A DNA stretch of 64,000 bases, from contig NZ_FOPC01000017.1 of assembly GCF_900113375.1 (NCBI RefSeq), positions 18,131-82,130 on the forward strand. The letters are read 5' to 3'. Position numbers and translations under genes: made by a program. Below, piece after piece: positions 1-7,364 of the stretch. This DNA is from Algoriphagus hitonicola. Its GTDB lineage: Bacteria > Bacteroidota > Bacteroidia > Cytophagales > Cyclobacteriaceae. The notes below the pieces were generated by a model. It was not told the origin of the DNA, did no database searches, and saw only the letters and a program-made list of their open reading frames with translations. Each line of letters starts with the position of its first letter. Position 1 is the stretch's first letter.

Positions 1-156
1 GTCTTTGCAGGCATCTACGTGTCCACCCAAGTCAGCAGTCCGGCAACGCCTTAATGCCGAAAGCGTCCGCACCTGCCAACGGTTGATCTGGGGATGATGC
101 TCCACCTCGGCCCAGTGCTGTCTTAGCACTTGAGCTACTTCAAAGCGGGGCTTCAC
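1..156 (-). CDS. IS91 family transposase, N-terminal fragment (cut by window edge)
   Basis: Reading the minus strand from a GTG at 156-154 gives 52 codons open to the window edge. The product contains KPRFEVAQVLRQHW, then RTLSALRRCRTADLGGHVDA and a CKD end. This matches the N-terminal zinc-binding region of IS91-type (Y2, HUH-class) transposases, where a block like TAALGGHVDRC precedes the Cys-rich finger. The GTG overlaps the TGA stop of the upstream integrase (GTGA), indicating translational coupling. The catalytic HUH and double-tyrosine motifs lie beyond the window, so activity cannot be judged. The family is recognised by motif memory, not by search. Confidence 0.75.
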   Translation of the reverse strand, partial: MKPRFEVAQVLRQHWAEVEHHPQINRWQVRTLSALRRCRTADLGGHVDACKD

Positions 157-989
157 TTTCTGGACAGATACAGTCGGTCCAATGGACTGAAGGCCCGATA
201 CTTTTCTGTCTGGGCGACGTGAAGGTAGATCATGGTGGTATCGATACATTCATGCCCCAGTAAGTCTTTAATGGTCAGGATATCCAGTCCTTCCTCCAGT
301 AGGTGGGTGGCATAAGTGTGCCGAAGCGTATGGACGTTCATCGGCTTGAGAATACCGGCTTTCTTTTTGGCTTCGTTCACAGCCCATTGCACCCCTCGCT
401 GGGAGTAACGTCCGTCAAAATCCCCTCCTGCACGACCGATGATCTGTTCGCCTTTACTGTTGAACAGCCACTCAATGGGCTGTTCGGATTCAAGGTAAGT
501 CTTTATTCCACGGATCAGGATGTCTGCCAAAGGCACATAGCGGTCTTTCTTTCCTTTGCCGTCTTTTACATGCAGGACTTTCCGATCAAAATCCAAGTCC
601 TCGATTTTTAGATTCCTTACTTCAAAACAGCGAAGTCCGCACCCATAGAGCAGCCCGATCAGAATTCGATGCTTAAGCAACTTGGGAGCTTTAAGTAAGC
701 GACGGACCTCTTCTTTACTGAGTACAACAGGGAGTTTTTTGCTGCGCTTGATAGTCGGAAGTTCGATCCGCTTATCTTTCATGCCTTCTATTCGATAGGC
801 GAACCGAAGTGCATAAACAGTAAACTTAAAGTAGGAATCAGAAGGAGTATTATGACTCCGCTTGACCAGATGTAGGTAATCATTGATCCGATCAGGATCT
901 ACCAGAGTTGGAAGTTCATTGAAATGGATGGCCAGCTTGGCCAGATGTCTGGCATAGTTTGATAAAGTGCTTTTACTTTTGCCTGCCAC
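153..989 (-). CDS. Tyrosine recombinase/integrase accessory to IS91-type element
   Basis: A site-specific recombinase of the phage integrase/XerD type. The catalytic domain shows the expected order: the first arginine in YGCGLRCFEVRNL, the lysine region in GKGKKDRYVPL, HTLRHTYATHLL (His-x-x-Arg), GHECIDTTMIYLHV with a His and the tyrosine nucleophile. The only in-frame start is a GTG at 989, yet the same frame stays open about 85 bases further upstream and encodes a plausible N-terminus (FSELLAKFEHKVVV). An ATG at 1080 would supply the natural start but is one frame off across an A9 run at 1077-1069. With one A fewer the product would be about 308 residues, the normal length. It overlaps the transposase start by four bases. 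Confidence 0.8.
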   Translation of the reverse strand: MAGKSKSTLSNYARHLAKLAIHFNELPTLVDPDRINDYLHLVKRSHNTPSDSYFKFTVYALRFAYRIEGMKDKRIELPTIKRSKKLPVVLSKEEVRRLLKAPKLLKHRILIGLLYGCGLRCFEVRNLKIEDLDFDRKVLHVKDGKGKKDRYVPLADILIRGIKTYLESEQPIEWLFNSKGEQIIGRAGGDFDGRYSQRGVQWAVNEAKKKAGILKPMNVHTLRHTYATHLLEEGLDILTIKDLLGHECIDTTMIYLHVAQTEKYRAFSPLDRLYLSRK

Positions 990-1068
990 TACAACTTTAT
1001 GCTCAAACTTGGCTAATAGTTCGCTAAAACCTGCTACATTAGAACAGGCAGTCTGGATGAGGTTTTCC

Positions 1069-1080
1069 TTTTTTTTTCAT
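1069..1080 (-). other. ATG followed by A9 slippery run, out-of-frame start of integrase
   Basis: On the minus strand an ATG (1080-1078) is followed by nine A residues and then GG. Reading on in the ATG frame reaches a stop after 13 sense codons. Skipping one base inside the run gives MKKKENLIQTACSNVAGF and continues into the integrase without a stop. This is either a disabling single-base insertion, a sequencing homopolymer error, or a slippage site of the kind transposable elements use. Confidence 0.55.
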
Positions 1081-1186
1081 GATTAAAACGAGATTAAAAT
1101 TGATCTAAAAAGTTACCTCTTTCTGGCTGCTCTTGAAACTACCACAGGTTTAGTGCAACATCGGTTAGCGAAAATTGAAAAAAACC

Positions 1187-1657
1187 ATGGAAAGCAAAAA
1201 TTTATATCACAAAACTTTGAAATACTTGTTTCTAGGCTTAGGAATAATAATGTTAATAACGTCCATTTTGTCTTGGTTCTTTCCGGAGTTATTCTGGGTA
1301 AATGGTGAGAAAATGGAACAAAGCATCGTTACCACGTTAGTTTTTGGAATGATAGGAATAGTTTGCTTTCTAATATTTATTGCTGTAAAAGATAAATTTG
1401 TGACAGTTAAATTGGGAGGTCAAACATTAACCATAAAAAATGGGGATGGGGAGAAAAAAGTAAATTGGATGGAGGTTGAATCCCTTTCTCTTATGCAGTT
1501 TTTTTATCCTCCCTTATATAAATTAAAAGTTAAAGGAGACAATAAAGTCTATTGGTTTAACACGGAAAACATATTTATCATGGCATCAGGATTTATTAAA
1601 GATTTAAGTGAAATGGGAGATTTAATTCAGAAAAAGAAAAGAGAATTAGGAATTTAA
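1187..1657 (+). CDS. Small membrane protein with PH-like C-terminal region, unknown function
   Basis: 156 residues from the ATG at 1187; an in-frame TTG at 1175 would add four residues and is less likely. Two hydrophobic helices come first (roughly residues 9-30, ending in TSILSWFFP, and 45-66, around TTLVFGMIGIVCFLIFI). A cytosolic-looking part of about 85 residues with alternating beta-strand character follows (VTVKLGGQTLTIKNG, VNWMEVESLSLM, YKLKVKGDNKVYWFNTE), and then a charged tail ending QKKKRELGI. This layout resembles bacterial PH-domain membrane proteins, but I do not recognise a specific family. It is AT-rich compared with the core genes and sits between the IS91 element and a toxin-antitoxin pair, so it is probably accessory DNA. 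Confidence 0.6.
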   Translation: MESKNLYHKTLKYLFLGLGIIMLITSILSWFFPELFWVNGEKMEQSIVTTLVFGMIGIVCFLIFIAVKDKFVTVKLGGQTLTIKNGDGEKKVNWMEVESLSLMQFFYPPLYKLKVKGDNKVYWFNTENIFIMASGFIKDLSEMGDLIQKKKRELGI

Positions 1658-1714
1658 ATTTTACAAATCATTTGACCATCAATAAATTATTTCCGTAAAT
1701 TGAAGAAAAAAAAC

Positions 1715-1957
1715 ATGGCAAACCTTACTTTAAATAATAGGACTTTGGAAAAGTATTTTGGTATGTTGCGAGGTCTAGATAATCTTTCCAAGAAAAAGCT
1801 GATCATAAAATTGACTGAATCTCTTGAAATAAAGGAAGAGAAAGTTGACTTGAAAACTCTTTTTGGAGCATGGGAAGACAACAAAGATTCTGATGAAATC
1901 ATCAAAGAAATTAGAGAATCAAGAGTTGAAAAAGCAGAAGATCTTGGTTTCGAATGA
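1715..1957 (+). CDS. Putative VapB-like antitoxin
   Basis: 80 residues from the ATG at 1715; a TTG at 1700 in frame is less likely. The protein is small, charged and helical (LNNRTLEKYFGMLRGLDNLSKKKLIIKLTESLEI), and its acidic C-terminal half (SDEIIKEIRESRVEKAEDLGFE) would suit wrapping around a toxin. No classical ribbon-helix-helix or AbrB fold is obvious by eye. The assignment rests on its size and on the ATGA overlap with the PIN toxin directly downstream, the usual antitoxin-then-toxin arrangement of vapBC operons. By analogy it should neutralise the toxin and repress its own promoter. Confidence 0.65.
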   Translation: MANLTLNNRTLEKYFGMLRGLDNLSKKKLIIKLTESLEIKEEKVDLKTLFGAWEDNKDSDEIIKEIRESRVEKAEDLGFE

Positions 1958-2352
1958 AATATCTTTTAGACACAAATATCTGCATCCATTTTTTAAGGGG
2001 AAAGTTTGGGATGATAGAAAAGTTTCAGGAGTTAGGAACGGAAAATTTTGCTATTTCTGAAGTTACGTTTGCTGAACTGGTATTTGGAGCCGAGAACAGC
2101 ACTAATCCCAAGAAGAATCTTGAGTTAATAGAAGTTTTTACCGATCAAGTTCTGATCCTCCCTATTTTCAGTGCCATTTACCTTTATGGAAAAGAGAAAG
2201 CCCGATTAAGGTCAATAGGACTGATGATAAGCGATTTTGATCTATTAATCGGTTGTACTGCAGTGGATAAAGATCTGATTATGGTGACCGAAAATCAAAA
2301 AGAATTTGAAAGAATATCTGGAATCCAACTAGAAAACTGGGTAAAGAGATAA
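1954..2352 (+). CDS. vapC: PIN-domain toxin, VapC family
   Basis: 132 residues, the normal VapC length. PIN-domain ribonuclease marks are visible: LLDTNICIHFLRG at the N-terminus with Asp6, TFAELVFGAE with Glu41, ISDFDLLIGCTA with Asp94/Asp96, then a VTENQKEFERI tail. These acidic residues form the magnesium-binding site that cleaves RNA, typically initiator tRNA or rRNA in studied VapCs. The start ATG overlaps the antitoxin stop (ATGA at 1954-1957), so the two are translationally coupled. The pair lies within a region bounded by an inverted repeat and an IS91 element, consistent with horizontal transfer. PIN assignment is firm; the RNA target is unknown. Confidence 0.88.
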   Translation: MKYLLDTNICIHFLRGKFGMIEKFQELGTENFAISEVTFAELVFGAENSTNPKKNLELIEVFTDQVLILPIFSAIYLYGKEKARLRSIGLMISDFDLLIGCTAVDKDLIMVTENQKEFERISGIQLENWVKR

Positions 2353-2600
2353 GATAAACTTTCGCTAACATCACCTTGGATACAGCGGGCGGTTCCGGGT
2401 AAATTGAAAGTTTAGAATCTTTAAGAAGTTAGGAGTAGGCTGGAAGAGAACGGCTCCGAATGCCTGCCTGGCGTCAGACAGGCCCGCCATCTCCAAGCTG
2501 AATCCCGTTACCTGCAAGCTTAAAAACACAACCTGAAAATGAAGACTTCCCCTTTTTTTGACAATTATAAACTAAACCTATTACCGCTAAATCCCGACAA
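2353..2600. other. Intergenic stretch with palindromic repeat
   Basis: About 300 bases separate the VapC-like toxin from the next gene on the minus strand. I see no ORF with coding character. It holds one arm of the 10-bp inverted repeat (2360-2369), a GCCTGCCTG/CAGACAGGC stem-loop at 2462-2483, and the bidirectional terminator that begins at 2601. Confidence 0.5.
2462..2483. repeat. GC-rich palindromic repeat (REP-like)
   Basis: GCCTGCCTG, loop GCGT, CAGACAGGC forms a 9-bp stem with one mismatch. The sequence style (CCTGCC...GACAGG) reappears at 63416-63434 inside an antitoxin gene, suggesting a dispersed palindromic repeat family in this genome. Confidence 0.5.
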
Positions 2601-2650
2601 AAAAACCACCCCGACCAAACCTTTTCAGGTCTAATCGGGGTGGTTTGATT
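2601..2650. terminator. Bidirectional intrinsic terminator
   Basis: AAACCACCCCGA (2603-2614) pairs perfectly with TCGGGGTGGTTT (2635-2646), flanked by A- and T-rich tails on both sides. It can stop transcription from the toxin side and, on the minus strand, from the 2670-3092 gene. Confidence 0.8.
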
Positions 2651-2669
2651 TTTAGGCTAATCCGGCAAT

Positions 2670-3092
2670 CTACCGGCTTCTCCAAAGATCTTTCAGCTGT
2701 CTTCCATTGATCAGCATGACAAATCGGGTGGGATTGGGCACCAAGACAATCCGAACATCCTGTCGGTCAAACTGATCGGACTCGATCGGGACTCCCTCCT
2801 GTCCTCCGACTTCATAACTCACGACTCCATTGGCATCCGGAAGCATGGGCTTATAATTATTGGCGATATAGGCCGTCGGCAAGAGAATATCGGTATCAGA
2901 CTTGAGCATACTGTAGATTTTCTCCAGTTCCTTCTCCAAGACATCCTCGTAATCCTCATTAAAATCGTCCTCTAGATCGTGGATTTCCTCCTCCAGGTCA
3001 TCGTACTGCTCATCACTGTAATCCATGGCTGCGAGTTGATTTCGCTTTTCTACGATTTCGGTTAGCTCCTTATCCAGCTTTTCCCAATTCAT
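2670..3092 (-). CDS. Conserved acidic coiled-coil protein, unknown function
   Basis: 140 residues. The first 65 are very acidic and heptad-like (KLDKELTEIVEKRNQLAAM, YDDLEEEIHDLEDDFNEDY, DVLEKELEKIYSML), predicting a coiled coil. The second half is a compact globular segment (TDILLPTAYIANNY, GVPIESDQFDRQDVRIVLVPNPTRFVMLINGRQLKDLW). There is no signal peptide or membrane segment, so it is cytosolic. I do not recognise a named family; proteins of this shape occur as hypothetical proteins in Cyclobacteriaceae. It is monocistronic, followed by the terminator at 2601-2650. Confidence 0.7.
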   Translation of the reverse strand: MNWEKLDKELTEIVEKRNQLAAMDYSDEQYDDLEEEIHDLEDDFNEDYEDVLEKELEKIYSMLKSDTDILLPTAYIANNYKPMLPDANGVVSYEVGGQEGVPIESDQFDRQDVRIVLVPNPTRFVMLINGRQLKDLWRSR

Positions 3093-3190
3093 TATTCTGA
3101 TTTTTTTGATTTGGTTTAAGAAAATACAAAGATGGGCATTCCCTTTTGTTTACCCGAATGAATGCCGAAAAATTAACTAGGACTGCCGAA

Positions 3191-3204
3191 AAACGCTAGA
3201 ATAG
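3191..3204. repeat. 14-base motif shared with 25013-25026
   Basis: AAACGCTAGAATAG occurs here and, in the same orientation, at 25013-25026. Both copies lie in non-coding spacers and are preceded by a GCCGAA/GCCCG-like lead. It is probably a decayed copy of a dispersed intergenic repeat. Confidence 0.4.
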
Positions 3205-3281
3205 ATCAATTGCAGCAAAATAACTGGTTACCCAATCTTCCTTTTCAGCAGTTTTTCAGCAAGGGCATAAAACCGGATAAC

Positions 3282-4250
3282 TTAACTAATCAACAGGATT
3301 TTCCCGTTTCGGCCGGGAAGATTATAAGCGGTCAAGGCCTCTTTGAAACTGACCAGGGGAAACTTGCCGGCAATGTCAATCTGGGAATCTTCTTTCATCA
3401 AAAAGCCAAACACATTCAAAAAAGCCTGTGATCGGCTTTTGGAATCAATCTCTTCCATCCAGCTACTCAACCAAAAACCTTCGATTGTCAAGCCTTTGAA
3501 AATCAACAAACCACTGTTGACGGGCATATTTTCCAAAGCCAAAGCTCCGAAGACCAGCATCTTTCCCTTGTTACGCAAACTCGACAAGGCCCGGGCTCCC
3601 AAAGCGCCTCCCACGGCATCAAAAACTACATGAACTCCCCCAGCACAATGCTTAGCGATGACCTTCTGAAGCTTTTCCTTTTCGGTATTGATTACGAGAT
3701 TTGCTCCGATTTTTTTCAAATAATCTTTTTGATCATCATGTCGGACGGTTGCCGCTACCTTGATCCCCTTTTCTTTGGCCAGTTGGATGGCAAATTTCCC
3801 AAATGCCGAAGCTCCCGCAGTGATCAGGAGCCATTGTCCTTCTTCCAAACCGGATTTCTCAATCATTCCATAGGCAGTCATCGGATTGACAAAAGCCTGA
3901 CAGGCGATTTCATCGGGCATTTGCTCGGGAACCGGAATGGCTACCTCTGCCGGCACGGCAACATACTCTCGCCATGTTCCGATGGTAGTAAACATCACGC
4001 GGGTTCCCTCCTCGAATTTTCCCGTAGCATCGGCTTTTTCGACCACTCCACAGGCTTCGAATCCCGCACTACTCGGTAACACCGGAGTGATCCCATACAG
4101 GCCTCGGATAAACATGATGTCGGATGGATTGATATTTCGGGCCGTCACTTTGACCAAAATCTCATGATCCTTAGGAATGGGCCGGTCAGATTCTCGGATT
4201 TTCAATACCTCTTCCGGCATCCCGGTTTCTTCAAAAATGAGCTCTTTCAT
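3282..4250 (-). CDS. Zinc-free MDR-family oxidoreductase (quinone/2-enoyl reductase type)
   Basis: 322 residues, the normal length of the medium-chain dehydrogenase/reductase superfamily. The N-terminal GroES-like domain (about 1-115) has NINPSDIMFIRGLYGITPVLPSSAGFE, close to the conserved substrate-site region of 2-enoyl thioester and quinone reductases. The Rossmann domain has LLITAGASAFGKFAIQLAK for NADPH binding. The cysteine cluster of zinc-binding alcohol dehydrogenases is absent, so it should be a zinc-independent NADPH reductase. It is transcribed away from the SDR/acyl-CoA dehydrogenase cluster starting at 4360, and the shared 109-base spacer suggests joint control. Reduction of an enone or enoyl intermediate would fit that context, but this is inference. 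Confidence 0.82.
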   Translation of the reverse strand: MKELIFEETGMPEEVLKIRESDRPIPKDHEILVKVTARNINPSDIMFIRGLYGITPVLPSSAGFEACGVVEKADATGKFEEGTRVMFTTIGTWREYVAVPAEVAIPVPEQMPDEIACQAFVNPMTAYGMIEKSGLEEGQWLLITAGASAFGKFAIQLAKEKGIKVAATVRHDDQKDYLKKIGANLVINTEKEKLQKVIAKHCAGGVHVVFDAVGGALGARALSSLRNKGKMLVFGALALENMPVNSGLLIFKGLTIEGFWLSSWMEEIDSKSRSQAFLNVFGFLMKEDSQIDIAGKFPLVSFKEALTAYNLPGRNGKILLIS

Positions 4251-4359
4251 TTGAAATAGAATTACTTTTATTGATTAAACTATAAATATATTTTTTATTT
4301 GATCCCCGATCAGCAAAATTTTTTCCTATCTTAAGCAGACAATCTAATTTAGCTATTCG

Positions 4360-5127
4360 ATGGATTTATCAACCGTTTTTTCGCTTCAGGATAAAGTAGC
4401 ATTAATCACCGGAGCTAGCAAAGGAATTGGTTATGCAATTGCAGAAATTTTTGCCGCCGCCGGTGCCAAAGTAATCATCAGCTCCAGAAAACAAGCACTA
4501 TTGGACGAAAAAGCTGACCAATTGAACGCTAAAGGCTACGAAGTCTGCGGCATTGCCTGCAACGTGGGAAATATGGATGAGCTTTCTGGATTGGTCGAAA
4601 AGGCCGTTGCCAAATATGGCCAAATTGATATTTTGGTCAACAATGCCGCTTCCAATCCGGTTTTCGGTCCCGTTCACGAGACCAGTTTGGAGGCTTTTGA
4701 CAAGATCATGGATGTCAATGTCAAGGCACCTTTCGAACTGACACGACTTTGTTTCCCGCATTTGCGCAAATCTTCCCAAGCTTCTGTCATCAATATCAGT
4801 TCGATCGGCGGGATCTCTCCCGAACCCGGTCTTGGAATCTATTCTGTCAGCAAAGCGGCGCTCATTTCGCTGACCAAAGTCTATGCAAAAGAATGGGGAG
4901 ATGCCAAAATCCGGGTGAATGCAATCTGCCCGGGTTTGATTCAAACTAAATTTTCGGAAGCGCTCTGGTCCAATGACAAAATCATGGCCATGATCATGAA
5001 GCAACTCTCCATCAAACGAGCCGGAACCGCCGAAGAAATCGGCGCCATGGCTTTATTTTTAGCCTCTTCTGCTTCTTCCTATACCACGGGGGGAGTTTTC
5101 ACCGCTGATGGAGGATTTACGATTTGA
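4360..5127 (+). CDS. SDR family NAD(P)-dependent oxidoreductase
   Basis: 255 residues, a classical short-chain dehydrogenase. TGASKGIG near residue 18 is the cofactor loop, NNAAS near 93 the structural NAG-type motif, the INISS serine and the YSVSKAAL motif supply the Ser-Tyr-Lys catalytic set, and the end GGVFTADGGFTI is typical. It resembles DHRS4-like or 3-hydroxyacyl dehydrogenases. It is the first gene of a four-gene plus-strand operon; the next start follows its stop by two bases. In the levulinate/4-hydroxyacid pathway an SDR acts after the kinase/dehydratase pair on the 3-hydroxyacyl-CoA, which makes that role possible here. Substrate is not determinable from sequence. Confidence 0.85.
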   Translation: MDLSTVFSLQDKVALITGASKGIGYAIAEIFAAAGAKVIISSRKQALLDEKADQLNAKGYEVCGIACNVGNMDELSGLVEKAVAKYGQIDILVNNAASNPVFGPVHETSLEAFDKIMDVNVKAPFELTRLCFPHLRKSSQASVINISSIGGISPEPGLGIYSVSKAALISLTKVYAKEWGDAKIRVNAICPGLIQTKFSEALWSNDKIMAMIMKQLSIKRAGTAEEIGAMALFLASSASSYTTGGVFTADGGFTI

Positions 5128-5129
5128 TC

Positions 5130-6338
5130 ATGAGCCATTCCAATCTCCTTTCCCAAAGACCTAATCTTCCGACATTGATCGAAAAATACCAACGATTTGT
5201 AGTAGATGAACTTTTCCCCATTGATCTTCAGGTAGTCAATGGCCCGTTTAGGACTTTTCTCCCTCAATTACAGGAGCTGCGGGAAAAAGCAAAATCTGAA
5301 AATCTATTTACCCCCCACCTACAGGAAAGTGAAGGTGGATTGGGGCTGAACCTGGTTGAATTTGCGGCAGTTTCGGAGATTTTGGGGCAAAGTCCCATCG
5401 GTCACTATGTTTGCAATTGCCAAGCTCCCGATATCGGTAATATGGAATTGCTCGCTCATTTTGGGTCTGATTTTCAAAAAGAACAGTTTCTTCTTCCACT
5501 CCAAAAAGGAGAAATCCGAAGTTGCTTTGCGATGACCGAACCTGAAAATGCGGGCAGCAATCCGGTGAACCTGAGTACCACGGCAGTTTTGGAAGGGAAC
5601 GACTATGTGATCAATGGCCGAAAATGGTTTACCACCGCAGCGGATGGCGCCGATTTTAACATCGTCATGGCGGTAACTGATGCAGAGGCTAATTCCCCCT
5701 ACGAGCGGGCCAGTATGCTCATCGTCCCCTTGAGTACTCCCGGATACCAACTGGTCAGAAATATCCCGATTATGGGAGATGAGGGAGAGGATTATCTATC
5801 GCATGGGGAAGTGCTTTTTGAAAATTGCAGGGTATCAAAAGCGTATCTTATCGGTGAAGAAGGAAAGGGATTTAAACTTGCCCAAGATCGTTTGGGTCCC
5901 GGAAGAATTCACCATTGCATGCGTTGGATCGGAATCTGCGAACGGGCTTTTGACATGATGTGTGGCCGTGCCGCCAATCGAATGCTCAGCCCCGGTAAGC
6001 CGCTTGCCGAAAAACAAAGCATTCAAAACTGGATCGCCGAGAGCCGTGCTGAAATCAATGCCAGCCGGCTAATGGTCTTGGACACGGCCGAAAAAATGCA
6101 GCTTCATGGCGCCAAAGCCGTCAAAGAGGAAATCTCCACCATCAAATTTTTTGTAGCAAATGTACTGATGAATGTCATCGATCGGGCGATTCAAGTGCAT
6201 GGAGCACTGGGGATTACCGACGATACTTTACTTTCATTTTGGTACCGACATGAGCGGGGTGCCCGGATTTACGATGGTCCGGATGAAGTCCATAAAGCAG
6301 CTTTGGCAAGAAGTATTTTGAAAAAATACAGCCAATGA
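5130..6338 (+). CDS. Acyl-CoA dehydrogenase, ACAD10/11 type
   Basis: 402 residues from the ATG at 5130, two bases after the SDR stop; a TTG at 5124 overlapping that stop is unlikely. It is a full acyl-CoA dehydrogenase: an N-terminal helical domain, the FAD-binding CFAMTEPENAGSNP and WFTTAADGADF segments, and a C-terminal helical domain ending IYDGPDEVHKAALARSIL. The DGPDEVH signature is the form seen in ACAD10/ACAD11 and bacterial LvaC-like enzymes, rather than the YEGTxEI form of ordinary beta-oxidation enzymes. The gene after it encodes an APH-like kinase, the other half of ACAD10/11. I infer conversion of a 4-phosphoacyl-CoA by phosphate elimination, not a simple fatty-acid oxidation. Confidence 0.88.
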   Translation: MSHSNLLSQRPNLPTLIEKYQRFVVDELFPIDLQVVNGPFRTFLPQLQELREKAKSENLFTPHLQESEGGLGLNLVEFAAVSEILGQSPIGHYVCNCQAPDIGNMELLAHFGSDFQKEQFLLPLQKGEIRSCFAMTEPENAGSNPVNLSTTAVLEGNDYVINGRKWFTTAADGADFNIVMAVTDAEANSPYERASMLIVPLSTPGYQLVRNIPIMGDEGEDYLSHGEVLFENCRVSKAYLIGEEGKGFKLAQDRLGPGRIHHCMRWIGICERAFDMMCGRAANRMLSPGKPLAEKQSIQNWIAESRAEINASRLMVLDTAEKMQLHGAKAVKEEISTIKFFVANVLMNVIDRAIQVHGALGITDDTLLSFWYRHERGARIYDGPDEVHKAALARSILKKYSQ

Positions 6339-7363
6339 ATACCGAGTTACCCATCGAACCACTGAAATCCCGGTTGAAAGAACAATTGGACTGGGATCCC
6401 GATCACATCGAAATCAAGCCCCTGTCCGGAGGCTATTCCAACCTGACTTTTTTATTGATCTCGGGTCAACAAAAGTTGGCTCTGCGAAGACCTCCTCATG
6501 GCTACAAAATCAGCACGGCTCACGATATGGTGCGGGAATACAAAGTGCTTCAATCCCTAGAAAAAGCAGCTTATTCCAAGAGTCCCAAACCCATTTACTT
6601 GGATGAAAATGAAGCGATTGTCGGAGCGCCATTTTTCATCATGGAATTTATCGAAGGGAAAATCCTCCGCCCGCAGTCATCCTTGGCAAAAGAACTAAAA
6701 CCTGCGCAGTTTCAATCCCTTTCGATCCAATTCCTGGATTCCCTTTTGGAACTTCATCAACTGGATCTGCAGCAATCCGGACTGATCAAACTCGGAAAGC
6801 CTGAAGGCTATGTCGAAAGACAAGTCTCGGGCTGGAGCAATCGCTACAAAAATGCCAAAACCCAGCCTATTGGGGAAATGGAAAAAACATCTGATTGGCT
6901 GCTCAAAAATCTCCCAAAGAGCTCGGCTACGGCCTTTATCCATAATGACTACAAATACGATAATCTAGTCCTTCAAACCGACCCATCGCTTCAGATCAAA
7001 TCGGTATTGGATTGGGAAATGGCTACGGTCGGAGATCCCTTAATGGATTTGGGAACAAGTTTGGCTTACTGGGCCGAAGCGGATGATCCAGCTATCCTCA
7101 AACAGTTTAATGCCAGCTACCTTCCGGGTAATTTGAGCAGATCCGAAATCATAGCTTATTATGAAAAAACAAGTGGTTTTAGCACGGAAAACATGCTGTT
7201 TTACTATGTGTTTGGGCTTTTCAAAGTGGGGGTAATCGCACAGCAAATCTTCAAGCGATTCCAACTCGGTCAGGCCAAAGATCCGCGTTTTGCAGCATTA
7301 ATTGAAGTCGTCAAAGCCGCGGGAAAATTGGCAGAATCAAGCATTCAATCCGAAAAAATTTAA
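6335..7363 (+). CDS. Phosphotransferase family protein (ACAD10/11 kinase-like)
   Basis: 342 residues with an aminoglycoside-phosphotransferase/choline-kinase fold. LSGGYSNLTFLL is the nucleotide loop, ALRRPPHGYKISTAHDMVREYKVL carries the ATP-site lysine region, FIHNDYKYDNLVL is the Brenner motif with the catalytic Asp, and VLDWEMATVGDPLMDL the DxE metal motif. The phrase RRPPHG...AHDMVREYKVL is typical of the kinase domains in ACAD10/11 and of LvaA, which phosphorylate 4-hydroxyacyl-CoA. Its ATG overlaps the stop of the acyl-CoA dehydrogenase (ATGA), supporting one pathway with stoichiometric production. It is not an antibiotic-resistance gene in this context. No homologue of the small LvaB partner is visible nearby. 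Confidence 0.87.
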   Translation: MNTELPIEPLKSRLKEQLDWDPDHIEIKPLSGGYSNLTFLLISGQQKLALRRPPHGYKISTAHDMVREYKVLQSLEKAAYSKSPKPIYLDENEAIVGAPFFIMEFIEGKILRPQSSLAKELKPAQFQSLSIQFLDSLLELHQLDLQQSGLIKLGKPEGYVERQVSGWSNRYKNAKTQPIGEMEKTSDWLLKNLPKSSATAFIHNDYKYDNLVLQTDPSLQIKSVLDWEMATVGDPLMDLGTSLAYWAEADDPAILKQFNASYLPGNLSRSEIIAYYEKTSGFSTENMLFYYVFGLFKVGVIAQQIFKRFQLGQAKDPRFAALIEVVKAAGKLAESSIQSEKI

Positions 7364-7364
7364 A

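Larger units (their letters stand above)
1..1140 (-). mobile_element. IS91-type element, partial (transposase start plus integrase)
   Basis: The left edge of the window cuts through an insertion element. It carries, on the minus strand, a tyrosine recombinase followed with a 4-base overlap by the beginning of an IS91-family transposase. Some IS91-family members are known to carry such an accessory recombinase. IS91 elements move by rolling-circle replication and lack terminal inverted repeats, so the upstream (ter) boundary cannot be fixed by eye. I place it loosely between the recombinase start (1080) and the next gene (1187). The ori end lies outside the window. Confidence 0.65.
1164..2369. 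repeat. 10-bp inverted repeat bracketing a three-gene module
   Basis: GTTAGCGAAA at 1164-1173 recurs as its exact reverse complement TTTCGCTAAC at 2360-2369. The pair encloses the membrane-protein gene and the toxin-antitoxin pair. The GTTAG/CTAAC cores resemble the outer boxes of integron attC sites, but neither copy fits the full GTTRRRY/RYYYAAC consensus. Cassette origin is only a suggestion. Confidence 0.4.

Noticed and set aside
303..611. Open frame of 102 codons opposite the integrase
   Set aside because: It is antisense to a recombinase with all catalytic motifs in place and has no family character.
6335..7363. Possible aminoglycoside resistance gene
   Set aside because: The fold is APH-like, but its residues and its overlap with an ACAD10/11-type dehydrogenase point to acyl-CoA metabolism.
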